From positions 434,001 to 498,000 of the forward strand of contig NZ_CP033922.1 in assembly GCF_003815715.1 (NCBI RefSeq): a stretch of 64,000 nucleotides of DNA. The letters run 5' to 3'. The notes beneath the pieces are model-generated. The model did not search any database. It was not told where the DNA came from and worked only from the letters and a program-made list of their open reading frames with translations. The position numbers and the translations under genes are program-made. Source of the DNA: Chryseobacterium sp. G0162. Lineage in GTDB: Bacteria; Bacteroidota; Bacteroidia; Flavobacteriales; Weeksellaceae. Shown here piece after piece: positions 26,171-35,183 of this stretch (position 1 is its first letter; every line of letters starts with the position of its first letter).

Positions 26171-26926
26171 ATGGATAATGATTTCCAGTTTCATTTCATT
26201 GAGCCAGATCTAAGCATCGTAGATTTTGTAGAAAATCTGGGAACATTCCATAACCAGTCGGATGAAGCAAAAGAAGTCGTTATCATTCCGGATGGAAGGG
26301 TTGATTTATTTTTTATGCAATCGCCTTCAGAGCCCTTTCACGTTGCTCTCATCGGATTGGAAACTTATCCTGAACAAAGACAGATCCAGCCACATACCCA
26401 GGCTTTTGTAGTGAGTTTTAGACCTATCGCTGTGGAATATATTTTAAATACAACCATTGCTGACGTATTAAATACAGCAAAAGAACTTCCTAATGATTTC
26501 TGGGGCTTTAAAGCTGATGACTTACAGGATTTTGAACTTTGCTGCACCAAAGCCATACAAAAAATACAGGAGCTGATTCCTCAAAAAACGGACGAGAGAA
26601 AACATAAACTTTTTGAGCTGATCTATACATCAAAAGGCGAAATGAGTGTGAATGAACTTTCTGAAAAAGTGGGTTGGAGCAGCAGACAGATCAATCGTTA
26701 TTTTACGAAACAACTGGGATTATCCCTAAAGGCCTATTCTACGATTTTACGTTTCAGAGCTTCTTTGGAACATATTGCACAAGGTCAATTATTTCCGGAA
26801 CTTAATTATACGGATCAAAATCATTTTATTAAAGAAGTCAAAAAATTTTCAGGAGTGGCTCCGAAAGAATTATCAAAAAATAAAAACGACCGATTTATAC
26901 TATTATCCGTGCTGAAAGGACTGTAA
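26171..26926 (+). CDS. AraC-family transcriptional regulator
   Basis: 251 residues. N-terminal DUF6597-like ligand domain (PDGRVDLFFMQS, then ALIGLETYPEQRQIQPHTQAFVVSFRP), C-terminal two-HTH AraC domain (SVNELSEKVGWSSRQINRYFTKQLGLSLKAYSTILRFRASL). Divergent from the RND pump and 25 bp upstream of the Tet(X)-like gene, so it likely controls one or both. A TAnnTTTG match (26137-26144) lies 27 bp before the ATG without a clear -33 TTG. Confidence 0.9.
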   Translation: MDNDFQFHFIEPDLSIVDFVENLGTFHNQSDEAKEVVIIPDGRVDLFFMQSPSEPFHVALIGLETYPEQRQIQPHTQAFVVSFRPIAVEYILNTTIADVLNTAKELPNDFWGFKADDLQDFELCCTKAIQKIQELIPQKTDERKHKLFELIYTSKGEMSVNELSEKVGWSSRQINRYFTKQLGLSLKAYSTILRFRASLEHIAQGQLFPELNYTDQNHFIKEVKKFSGVAPKELSKNKNDRFILLSVLKGL

Positions 26927-26951
26927 TTTTGTCCTGTAAAATTCAAATACA

Positions 26952-28118
26952 ATGCTGATAGACAATATATCAATAGCTATCGTTGGTGGTGGTCCTGCAG
27001 GACTTACACTGGCCAGACTTTTACAGCTGAAAAATGCCAATGTAAAAGTATATGAAAGAGATTTTAATAAAGAAGCCCGTGTACAGGGTTCGCCACTTGA
27101 TATGCACGAAGATTCGGGGTTGGCGGCCTTACGTAAAGCTGAGCTGCTAGAAGAATTTAAAAACACATACCGTCCGGGTGCCGATAAAATGCTTATTGTG
27201 AATGAACAGGCAGAAATCCTTTTCAGTGATCATGATACCAAGCCGGAAGAGGATTTCGGAGCTGAGCATTTCCGTCCCGAAATAGACCGTGGTCCATTGA
27301 GAAATATGCTGCTGGAATCTCTTCAGCCGAACACCGTAGTATGGGACAGTCATTTTATATCAATGGAACCTAAAAATGAAGGGTGGCTGCTTCATTTTAA
27401 AAACGGAACCTCTGCCTATGCTGATCTGGTGATTGCAGCGGACGGAGCTCATTCCAAAATCCGGTCTTATCTCACCAATAACAAACCTGTTTATTCAGGA
27501 GTGATTATGCTGGAAGGAATTATTTCGAAAGAGCATGCCCCTCGCATCAATGCATTGATTAACGGTGGAAAAATAATGGCTTTTGGGAACTCCAAAAATA
27601 TATTGATGGGTCAGAAAGGGAACGGTGATCTCGGTTTTTACGCAAGCTTTAAAGCTGATGAAAACTGGGCAGCTATTACCGGGCTGAATCTCTCCGATAA
27701 TACTGCGGTTCTTCAATGGTTTAAGACAGAATATCCGGAATGGAATGCAATATGGTATGAACTATTTGAAAAAGCTACTGTTCCTTTCATTCCCCGTCCT
27801 ATTTACTTCATGCCTTTGGATCAGTCTTGGGAAACAAAATCCAATATAACCTTAATGGGTGATGCCGCTCATGTTATGCCTCCCTTTGCAGGAGAAGGCG
27901 CCAACATGGCAATGCTTGATGCTCTGGAACTGAGTGAACATCTAACAGATCACCACTATACTACTTTGCAGGAAGCTATTTTCCATTATGAAACCAATAT
28001 GCGTAACCGAGCTGCCGCTGCAACAAAGGAATCTCTTGAAAACGGAGAGCGGATGCATTCTGAAACATCATTAGCAACCATGTTGGAGTTCTTTAACGGA
28101 CATACTCCTGCTTCTTGA
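26952..28118 (+). CDS. Tet(X)-like FAD-dependent monooxygenase
   Basis: 388 residues, the length of Tet(X). FAD loop GGGPAG at 12-17, then VYERDFNKEARVQGSPLDMHEDSG, which tracks the Tet(X) segment of the same shape; an Arg in IDRGPLRNMLL; the second FAD motif GDAAHVMPPFAGEGAN, nearly the Tet(X) wording. Tet(X) hydroxylates tetracyclines; many Chryseobacterium homologues have weak or no such activity. In a two-gene unit with the AraC regulator and next to an RND pump. Resistance is plausible, not shown. Confidence 0.85.
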   Translation: MLIDNISIAIVGGGPAGLTLARLLQLKNANVKVYERDFNKEARVQGSPLDMHEDSGLAALRKAELLEEFKNTYRPGADKMLIVNEQAEILFSDHDTKPEEDFGAEHFRPEIDRGPLRNMLLESLQPNTVVWDSHFISMEPKNEGWLLHFKNGTSAYADLVIAADGAHSKIRSYLTNNKPVYSGVIMLEGIISKEHAPRINALINGGKIMAFGNSKNILMGQKGNGDLGFYASFKADENWAAITGLNLSDNTAVLQWFKTEYPEWNAIWYELFEKATVPFIPRPIYFMPLDQSWETKSNITLMGDAAHVMPPFAGEGANMAMLDALELSEHLTDHHYTTLQEAIFHYETNMRNRAAAATKESLENGERMHSETSLATMLEFFNGHTPAS

Positions 28119-28148
28119 TTCTATTATTTCATTTATAGTAATGAAAAA

Positions 28149-28176
28149 GGCTGCTTCATTTGAAACAGCCATTTTT
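28149..28176 (+). terminator. Terminator after the Tet(X)-like gene
   Basis: GGCTGcTTCA (28149-28158) / TGAAaCAGCC (28161-28170), one mismatch, followed by ATTTTT. Confidence 0.8.
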
Positions 28177-28816
28177 CCCTCTAAAAAATAAATATTTTCT
28201 CTCTCCTTAAGATCCTGATTTCGGAGATTCATCTGTGTTTTTTGGATTCATATATTGGTGTTTATTTTTTAGTATTCATTATGATTGTCATGTTCACAGA
28301 GTAAAGAAATGATTTAAGAATTTTATAAAAAAATTGTACCTCTACACTGTAAATATTATTCACGATCTTCCCTTATCAATTGAGATGAAATAATCTCTTA
28401 TCTAACTTACCTACAAATCTATATTTTAAATCTAAAAAAGTAAAAAATTAACCTACTACACAAATACATCACCAAAACAAAATATTAAAAATCAATAAAT
28501 TAAATACACCCAGAAAAAAGAAGTCTATTGCTTAAAATCAGAATATGCAGAAAAAAAGTGTAAAAAATACATAGAAAACATTTCTTAAATACCCCTCAAT
28601 ATAGGGTCTATATAAGACTACATGTTGCTGATGGTATTCAAATTCAAAAATATTAGCACTAAAATACAAAACATTAATTATCAATGTATTAAATTCAAAA
28701 TAATTAACTGTAGTATTCATGTAGTAGACCTATTTTTTATTATTTAACGAAATTTATTCAAATTTGAATCAAGAGACCACAAAGAAACCTGAGTGGCGAA
28801 AAAAAATATTTCGAAT
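28177..28816. other. Long AT-rich gene-free spacer
   Basis: More than 600 bases with no credible protein gene; the one short open frame on the reverse strand (28538-28720) has AT-driven composition. It contains a 14-bp palindrome ATTCAAATTTGAAT (28756-28769) about 50 bases upstream of an orphan terminator. Confidence 0.5.
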
Positions 28817-28849
28817 ACTGTCTGATATGATGAATCAGGCAGTTTTTTT
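28817..28849 (+). terminator. Orphan terminator hairpin
   Basis: ACTGTCTGAT (28817-28826) / ATCAGGCAGT (28834-28843) with one wobble, followed by a T run. No forward gene lies between it and the terminator at 28149, so it may end a small transcript. Confidence 0.6.
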
Positions 28850-29074
28850 ATGCATCAACATGATCAAAAAAGGTAAGTATTAAGTACTGATGATAATATT
28901 GAATCTTTTCCGGATTTTATATTTTTCGCCAAATTGTAGGACACTGAATAAAAATATAATTACCTCGTAAGAAAAGCTTAAACAGAACATAGAACTCCAC
29001 CTCAAAATCTTCAAGGTCAGGATAAATACTTTCTTACTACTGAAATACCTTATAAATAAGGGAACGTTTAGCGA
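28850..29074. other. Spacer with no recognised feature
   Basis: Rest of the gap before the convergent TPR regulator gene; no ORF or hairpin of note. Confidence 0.4.
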
Positions 29075-30496
29075 TCATTTGATATTATCAAAGAAAACAT
29101 AAATATCTGTTTCTGTAGGGATATTCATTTTTTTTCGGATTCTGTATTTCTTCTGCTGAATAGTTCTATGCTGAACAAGGGTATAATTCGCAATTTCTTT
29201 AGAACTGAAATGCAGTTTCAACATAGCACAAAAAATCAATTCTGAGTTTTCAAGGTTGGGATTAATAGCTAAAAGCTGATCTATATATCCCGGATAAACT
29301 TCTTTAAAACAAGAAAGAAACTCAGGATCATTCCTCTTGGCCATCTCCATAATTTCCTCCTGTCTGTTATCATTAATCCTGATCTTCAGATTTTCAGCCT
29401 CTGATTTCAGATCCGCTTTTCTTTTTCTTAATGTATTGATGATTCTCCATGCATACATAGCCAACAACGAGAGCCCGGCAAAAGACAGAAAAACAACCCA
29501 CTGCATCTTACTTCTATGATTTTCAGTATCATTTTTGTCCTCTGAAATAAAAGATTTCATATCGTGGTTAATGCTAGCTAGCAAAGCTGTATTGGTCTTA
29601 TTTTTAGCCTCTGTATAGGCTTTCAGATAAAAATAAGCTTTTTCTTGATCTCCAGTAGATGCATATAAAGACCTAAGATCATTGTAAATATATTTGGTAT
29701 ACTGTGCAAAAATGCGCCGGGTCTTCTTATCGATTTCCAAAGCCTTCAAAAATTCTTTTTCTGCCTTATCATATTCACCATAAGCAACATAATACTCACC
29801 CATAACCGTGTGAATATTAAGCGCTATAGCATCATCTTTTTTGTTCATACTCATGGTATGATAAGCTCTTGTTATGTACTTATAAGCCGAGTCTTTATTC
29901 TTATGATTGTAAACATAATCACTTATTACACAATCTGCAATTCCGGTGTTATCCAGCATTCTTGCTTTATGAAAATATTCCAAAGCTTCTTTAGGCTTCT
30001 TTTTTTGTATATAATAGTCTCCCTGCTGCAGATAAATATAATAAAGAACCGTCTTTTTTAATTCAGACTTTTTGCTTTTTTCAATATTACTTAATGCCTC
30101 ATTATTGTACTCAAATGCTTTATCTACTCTTCTCAGTTCTGCATTGAATCTGCTATAAATATTATAAAACATAGCCTTGTGTAAAGGATTGTCTGAGTCT
30201 TTCAAAATTTCTTTAGCACTATTAAAAAGAATATTGGATTTCCGGTAATTCTCCAGCGACATATTAACTCTGGCTAAGTTAATATAACATAACGCCTTAC
30301 CGTCTTCATATCCTATTTCCTGTGCTTTTTTGTAGTATTTTTTATTGAGGTTAACCAAGGAGTCATATTCACCCGCAAGCCGAAATTCTTCATTCTGCTT
30401 CATCAGGGGAATATCAAAACTCTTTTCATATTTACTGGAATCAGGGCTACAGGAAATGAAAAGAAGCAATAATATAAAAAGAAGAGCGCGTATCAT
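29075..30496 (-). CDS. Membrane-spanning TPR/HTH regulator, lipoprotein-like N-terminus (paralogue 1)
   Basis: 473 residues. N-terminal lipobox-like LFISC (Cys16), then TPR helices to about residue 310 (YGEYDKAEKEFLKALEIDKKTRR), one membrane helix (WVVFLSFAGLSLLAMYAW, about 330-348), a coiled linker and a LuxR-like C-terminal HTH (FCAMLKLHFSSKEIANYTLVQHRTIQQKKYRIRKK). The layout predicts a periplasmic TPR sensor joined to a cytoplasmic DNA-binding domain. The next gene is a close paralogue. Ligand and targets are unknown. Confidence 0.85.
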   Translation of the reverse strand: MIRALLFILLLLFISCSPDSSKYEKSFDIPLMKQNEEFRLAGEYDSLVNLNKKYYKKAQEIGYEDGKALCYINLARVNMSLENYRKSNILFNSAKEILKDSDNPLHKAMFYNIYSRFNAELRRVDKAFEYNNEALSNIEKSKKSELKKTVLYYIYLQQGDYYIQKKKPKEALEYFHKARMLDNTGIADCVISDYVYNHKNKDSAYKYITRAYHTMSMNKKDDAIALNIHTVMGEYYVAYGEYDKAEKEFLKALEIDKKTRRIFAQYTKYIYNDLRSLYASTGDQEKAYFYLKAYTEAKNKTNTALLASINHDMKSFISEDKNDTENHRSKMQWVVFLSFAGLSLLAMYAWRIINTLRKRKADLKSEAENLKIRINDNRQEEIMEMAKRNDPEFLSCFKEVYPGYIDQLLAINPNLENSELIFCAMLKLHFSSKEIANYTLVQHRTIQQKKYRIRKKMNIPTETDIYVFFDNIK

Positions 30497-30614
30497 AATG
30501 CTTTTTCCCTTTAACTGAATTTTTGTATAAATTAAGATTTAAAACGGAGCTTCCCGAATTTACAATATTACATTTTCTTTAAATCATCTTTCAATATAAA
30601 CTCATCATGATTCT

Positions 30615-32045
30615 TTAATTACCTATTTTATCGAAAAAATCATAAATATCTTCTTCTCCCGGAATATTCAGTCTTTTCCTAATCCTGTATTTTTTTTGTT
30701 GAACAGATCTGTGTTGAACAAAGGTATAATCTGCAATTTCTTTAGATGAAAAATGAAGTTTCAGCATGGCACAAAATGACAGTTCAGAATTCTCAAGATC
30801 TGGATTGATCTTTAAAAGGGTGTTTATAAAATCCGGATACAGTTCTTTAAACTTCATCAGAAATGAGGAATCATTTCTTCTGGCAAGCTCATTAACATCT
30901 TCCAGCATTTTTATTTTAACATGGTTTTTCAATTCCTCGGTTTCTTCCTTTAAAGCTTTCTTTTTTAACTTCTGAGACTGAATAGTTTTCTGAACAAATA
31001 TTCCTGAGACTGTAAGTATCGTGATGGATAAGGCAATGGCTAAAGGTAAATCACTTCTATGCCAGTCGGTTTCCGGCTTCATTTCAGAGATGAAGCTTTC
31101 TGTTGCTTTATTCATGGTATTTAATCGGGCTACATCCAGACGTCCCTCCTCTTCCATATATTTTTTAAGGTAATAATAAGCTTTACCGCCATCATCTTTC
31201 TTTTTATAAAGTTCTGCGAGAGATTTGTACACATTATTGATATGCGAAGAATAAGTACGTCTTGTTTTTATATTAATTTCCAGTGCTTTTTTAAGCGCTT
31301 TTTCTGCCTGGTCATTATTATTAATTTCATTATAATAATATCCCATGGTATAGTATACCCAGAGAGATTCTGCATCGCTTGTTTTTTGACTGAACATCTT
31401 TTCTTCTGACCTTATAATATAGACTCCTGCAGAATCCGGCTGATGTCTGAACAGATAATACTGGGCTACCATACAGTTGCTATATGCTGAGTTTTCTAAT
31501 TCATTCCCTTTCAGAAAAGATTTCAGTGATGTTCCATACCAGCCTTTCCATGCATATTGAATCCCTTTATTGATGAATAGTCTGGAAAAAAGCTTTTTTT
31601 TAAGCTCAGAATCCTTTGCTTCTTTCAGGTATAAGAATGCTTTGTTATTACATGCTATAGCTTTATCATATAATTTAAGATGAGAATAATATTGGCTATA
31701 ATCATCATAAAATGCAGCTTTATGGAAACTATTGGGGGAATTTTCCAGGTCTTTTTTCGCTTTATTAAAAAAAAACAGTGCATTTTCATAGTTTCCTGCA
31801 GATACATTTACCTCTGCCATATTAAGGTAACAAAGGCCTATTCCTTCTTTATACCCCATTTTGGTGGCCTTTTTCAAATATTCAATATTGAGTTCAATAA
31901 GTGCTTCATATTCTCCGGAAAGCTGCAGATCTGAACTTTTATTGATCAAAGCCACATCAAAGGCTTCCTTCTCTTTATCCTGCGGATCTGTACTACAGGA
32001 AACCATATACAACAGCAGACTTATGCTTATAACACAAATCATCAT
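30615..32045 (-). CDS. Membrane-spanning TPR/HTH regulator (paralogue 2)
   Basis: 476 residues with the same plan as its downstream neighbour: lipobox LYMVSC (Cys17), TPRs, membrane helix near 330-350 (LPLAIALSITILTVSGIFV), coiled linker, C-terminal HTH (FCAMLKLHFSSKEIADYTFVQHRSVQQKKYRIRKRLNIPGEEDIYDFF). The HTH ends are nearly identical in the two proteins while the TPR parts differ more, as expected if they share DNA targets but sense different cues. A 118-bp gap separates them. Confidence 0.85.
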   Translation of the reverse strand: MMICVISISLLLYMVSCSTDPQDKEKEAFDVALINKSSDLQLSGEYEALIELNIEYLKKATKMGYKEGIGLCYLNMAEVNVSAGNYENALFFFNKAKKDLENSPNSFHKAAFYDDYSQYYSHLKLYDKAIACNNKAFLYLKEAKDSELKKKLFSRLFINKGIQYAWKGWYGTSLKSFLKGNELENSAYSNCMVAQYYLFRHQPDSAGVYIIRSEEKMFSQKTSDAESLWVYYTMGYYYNEINNNDQAEKALKKALEINIKTRRTYSSHINNVYKSLAELYKKKDDGGKAYYYLKKYMEEEGRLDVARLNTMNKATESFISEMKPETDWHRSDLPLAIALSITILTVSGIFVQKTIQSQKLKKKALKEETEELKNHVKIKMLEDVNELARRNDSSFLMKFKELYPDFINTLLKINPDLENSELSFCAMLKLHFSSKEIADYTFVQHRSVQQKKYRIRKRLNIPGEEDIYDFFDKIGN

Positions 32046-32443
32046 CTTTCGTAAGATTATTGTATATGTTTTATTTTTTTTAATAACGATCGATTTTTAA
32101 TTTCTCTCTTTCTGCCCACTTCAATTCCCATATTTACCCATCACTTAATGGATTCATAAAACGATCTTCAAATTGATATTTTTACCAATCCATTTTATAA
32201 ATATACATAATTTATATCATCAATTTTCATATAAAATCATAATCTCCCACAGATCCTAAGGTGAAAAATAATACCGATTTATTTCTTACTATAAGACAGG
32301 TTAAAACGAAACATTTTACACTTTAATTCCACTTAAATGATGAATTTTATTCCATTTTTATTTAAAACCAATATAACCTCACTCTAATCAATTTATGCAG
32401 TTAAAGAAAATTAACTCTACCTTTATCATCCAAAAAATTAATC
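32046..32443. other. Divergent AT-rich spacer
   Basis: About 400 bases between the TPR regulator and a GNAT gene. No ORF is seen. TACCTTTA at 32418-32425 is one base off the -7 consensus and may drive the GNAT gene. Confidence 0.45.
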
Positions 32444-32926
32444 ATGAATATAATATATCGAAAACTTTTATCCCATGAGAGCACCCTATACCGAAACATC
32501 CGGCTGGAAAGCCTAGAACAGTTCCCCGACTCTTTTGAAACCAGTTATCAGGAAGCGCTGAATACAAAGAAACTCAGAATGGAAATTGATATTGAAAATC
32601 AAACTCCTGAAAAGTTTGTCTTTGGAGCTTTTGCAGATCATACCCTTATTGGCCTTTGTACTTTTGTTAAAAATGAAGACAATTCCGGAAATATCTACCA
32701 GATGTATGTAAAAAAGGGGTTTCAGGGAAAAAGCATAGGTTCCGGCTTAGTACAATCAGTTATTCAGGAAGCCAAAAAGAAATTTACCATCACTGAAATA
32801 GCCTTAGAAGTCGCTCCTAAAAATCACTCTGCTTACCAGCTATACAAAAAGAATGGGTTTAAAGAAATTAATGATAAAAATGATACGAACACTTCCCATA
32901 TTATTGTCATGAAATACATTGTATAA
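32444..32926 (+). CDS. GNAT-family N-acetyltransferase
   Basis: 160 residues. IYQMYVKKGFQGKSIGSGLVQSVIQEAKKK is the acetyl-CoA binding region (Q-G-K-S-I-G), and APKNHSAYQLYKKNGFKE the conserved last part. Substrate unknown. Single gene ending at a strong terminator that it shares with the convergent tRNA-Lys. Confidence 0.88.
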   Translation: MNIIYRKLLSHESTLYRNIRLESLEQFPDSFETSYQEALNTKKLRMEIDIENQTPEKFVFGAFADHTLIGLCTFVKNEDNSGNIYQMYVKKGFQGKSIGSGLVQSVIQEAKKKFTITEIALEVAPKNHSAYQLYKKNGFKEINDKNDTNTSHIIVMKYIV

Positions 32927-32930
32927 AACA

Positions 32931-32960
32931 AAAAAGAACTACAAAAATGTAGTTCTTTTT
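32931..32960. terminator. Bidirectional terminator between GNAT gene and tRNA-Lys
   Basis: 12-bp perfect stem AAAAAGAACTAC (32931-32942) / GTAGTTCTTTTT (32949-32960). The same stem, with another loop, follows the tRNA cluster at 38591-38617. Confidence 0.9.
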
Positions 32961-32962
32961 AT

Positions 32963-33038
32963 TGGTGACCCGGCTGGGATTCGAACCCAGGACCCATACA
33001 TTAAAAGTGTATTGCTCTACCAGCTGAGCTACCGAGTC
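32963..33038 (-). tRNA. tRNA-Lys (UUU)
   Basis: 76 nt including encoded CCA. Acceptor GACTCGG pairs with CCGGGTC; anticodon loop CTTTTAA gives UUU; T-loop GGTTCGAATCC. Transcribed from the promoter at 33082-33111. Confidence 0.97.
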
Positions 33039-33081
33039 GGCCCCTTACTTTTTCAAGTAAATCCCTTTATTTAAGGGACTG

Positions 33082-33111
33082 CAAAGATAGAAAAATATCC
33101 TTTGAATCCAA
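33082..33111 (-). promoter_or_regulatory. Promoter of the single tRNA-Lys gene
   Basis: On the reverse strand TTG (33111-33109), 19-base spacer, TATCTTTG (33089-33082). An identical arrangement precedes the tRNA cluster at 39025-39054. The leader has an inverted repeat TCCCTT/AAGGGA. Confidence 0.8.
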
Positions 33112-33227
33112 GTCTTCTAAAGCTTTTTTATCTAAAATTTCGCTATTCTCCATTAGAAGGACCAATACTGTTTTTACTGTCTTAAATAAAGCCTACCATA
33201 CAAGAGACTGATAAATAAATGTTTATC

Positions 33228-33263
33228 AATAAAATGCAACATGAAAATTTTTCATGTCGCATT
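33228..33263 (-). terminator. Terminator of the PhlG-like hydrolase gene
   Basis: AATGCaACATGAAAA (33233-33247) pairs with TTTTCATGTcGCATT (33249-33263), one mismatch; followed by T-rich sequence on the reverse strand. Confidence 0.7.
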
Positions 33264-33311
33264 GTAATAATTTTACTGTTTTAACATATTAGGAACATGT
33301 TTTTACCATGA

Positions 33312-34013
33312 TTACCAAAGAAGCGGGGCTTTGTCTCCATTTTTATTTTCAGCGTAATAAAGAGAAGGAAGAACCTGAGCAAGATAGGTAAATTCACTAT
33401 AGCAATGTTCCATCAGTCCGAATCCTACTTCATCCGATAACGGGTTTTCACTGTCTGCTATTAATGCTCCAAGATAAAAATGACTTCTCAATGTACATCC
33501 TTGTCCCGTATCTCTGACTACATGGAACATATAACCATCAATAGGATCACCATTGGTATCTATAAGAGTATCTTTACCAAAACCTATTCTAGCATAAACC
33601 ACCGCACTCACTGCTTTATCAGCATAGGCTTGCTTTAAAATATCAGCATCAAAAATCTCTGCCGGATCGTGGAATTTTATCGTCGCAGGTACAGGTGGAA
33701 TATCCCCTAAAGACTCTGTAGCATGTATGGTAGCCCCAATATAATTTTCATTTTTGATCCATTTTCTGTCCCAACCGCCATGTTCCACATGGTCATGAGG
33801 ATGCCATAGTTTAAGATCTGCTGTTGTTTCAAAATACTTGAACCACCAATCCAGCATTTTTCCTTTGCAGTTATGCAGAACATTTCTCATTGCAATATGG
33901 AGCATTCCGTTCTCGAGTCTCCTGATCCCAGCTTCAAGGGCTATGGGTTTAGGAGATAAAAGTGTATTAATATCCCTGAACATTAGTTCTTCAGTTTCCT
34001 TTGTTGGTTTCAT
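33312..34013 (-). CDS. DAPG hydrolase (PhlG) family protein
   Basis: 233 residues. MLDWWFKYFETTADLKLWHPHDHVEHGGW (about 53-81) matches the zinc-binding core of 2,4-diacetylphloroglucinol hydrolase, with H71 and H75 as likely ligands, and later VRDTGQGCTLRSHFYLG and GLMEHCYSEFTYLA. PhlG breaks a C-C bond in the Pseudomonas antibiotic DAPG; relatives act on similar acylated phenols. No signal peptide, so cytoplasmic. An AraC-type regulator lies 250 bp upstream on the same strand and may control it. Actual substrate unknown. Confidence 0.8.
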   Translation of the reverse strand: MKPTKETEELMFRDINTLLSPKPIALEAGIRRLENGMLHIAMRNVLHNCKGKMLDWWFKYFETTADLKLWHPHDHVEHGGWDRKWIKNENYIGATIHATESLGDIPPVPATIKFHDPAEIFDADILKQAYADKAVSAVVYARIGFGKDTLIDTNGDPIDGYMFHVVRDTGQGCTLRSHFYLGALIADSENPLSDEVGFGLMEHCYSEFTYLAQVLPSLYYAENKNGDKAPLLW

Positions 34014-34263
34014 ACTTGATATTTTAATTACATTATCTGAACTTTCAATCGAACAGCCGGGAAGCAGGTTGAAATTATTTTGATTCTTTCACCATGCACT
34101 TCTTACCCCTTTGATTGTTGTACAAATTTAACTCAGTAGGATACTCAGGTTATTGTACTATTTCCTAATCGATCTGTACAATTTGGAAATGTTTTGTCAT
34201 AAGATTACCAATCTCATGTATAAAGCATAAAATGAATTTAAAAAGATGAAAATCTAACTGCTT

Positions 34264-35067
34264 TTACAAACAGGCATTACGTTTCTTGAATTCCTCAGGA
34301 GTTTGTCCTGTTTGTTTTTTATAAAACCGGGAAAAATAAGCCGGATCATCAAAATGAAGATCAAATGCAATTTCTTTTATTGTGAGCTCTCCGGAAATCA
34401 ACATCCTATCTGCCTCTACAACTACTCGTTCATGCAGTAGTTGAGTAAGGGTCTTATTCATTTTTTCCTTTAGAATCTGGTTGATTCTTTTTTCGCTCAC
34501 CCCTATTTTTGAAGCGTAAAATTCTGCCTTCCGTTCAATTTTGTAATGTTCATCCATCAGCATAATGAACTGATAAACTCTTTTCTGATGGATATCCTGG
34601 TTTAAAAAATAGTGTTGACTGGCACGGATTAAATTCAGGAGAAAGACTTTCAGTAAGGATTTTAAAACCAAATAGCTACCCCTTGAATTCTGGTATTCTT
34701 TTTCAATCAATATACTGAGGTACTGAAGTATTTCTACAACATCCTCATCCAAATGAAGGCTGGTATACTGCCCATGTATATTGAAAAGATTGAAAACATC
34801 CAGTGCAAATTCTTTATTGTCTTCTTCCAGATAGTCCCTTTTGAAAGCAATCACACATCCCTTCTTTCCTTCAAAATTTATTTTTTCAGAACGATATAGA
34901 GGAATAAGATATATACAGTGACCATTATTTATCGAATTGCGATCATTTCTAAACCACATCATTTCAAAAAGATGGGTCCGTTGAGAACTCTCCATATAGG
35001 TATCCGGGCAGTTTTGGAATTCAAAAAAGGTAAATTTCGATGGATCGATCTGATGAATGAATTTCAT
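34264..35067 (-). CDS. AraC-family transcriptional regulator
   Basis: 267 residues from ATG 35067 (MKFIHQIDPSKFTFFEF); the frame runs further only to a TTG at 35079. N-terminal sensing part to about 165, C-terminal AraC domain: EFYASKIGVSEKRINQILKEKMNKTLTQLLHERVV then TIKEIAFDLHFDDPAYFSRFYKKQTGQTPEEFKKR. Same strand as and upstream of the PhlG-like gene, a plausible regulator-target pair. Confidence 0.9.
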   Translation of the reverse strand: MKFIHQIDPSKFTFFEFQNCPDTYMESSQRTHLFEMMWFRNDRNSINNGHCIYLIPLYRSEKINFEGKKGCVIAFKRDYLEEDNKEFALDVFNLFNIHGQYTSLHLDEDVVEILQYLSILIEKEYQNSRGSYLVLKSLLKVFLLNLIRASQHYFLNQDIHQKRVYQFIMLMDEHYKIERKAEFYASKIGVSEKRINQILKEKMNKTLTQLLHERVVVEADRMLISGELTIKEIAFDLHFDDPAYFSRFYKKQTGQTPEEFKKRNACL

Positions 35068-35126
35068 ATCCGCGTTCAATTTATAATGTTATACAAATAT
35101 ACGGGACTACAAGATTGGAATAAAAC

Positions 35127-35159
35127 AATAAAGAACTACTGAAACAATAGTTCTTTATT
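35127..35159 (-). terminator. Terminator of the collagen-like gene unit
   Basis: Perfect 12-bp stem AATAAAGAACTA (35127-35138) / TAGTTCTTTATT (35148-35159), just past the stop at 35184 on the reverse strand. The core AAGAACTA/TAGTTCTT is shared with the tRNA-Lys terminators. Confidence 0.85.
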
Positions 35160-35183
35160 ATTGATAAAAGATTTAATATCACA

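Noticed and set aside
28538..28720. Reverse-strand frame of 60 residues in the long spacer
   Set aside because: Rich in Phe, Tyr, Asn and Ile as expected from AT-rich noncoding DNA; no ribosome-binding context or recognisable motif.
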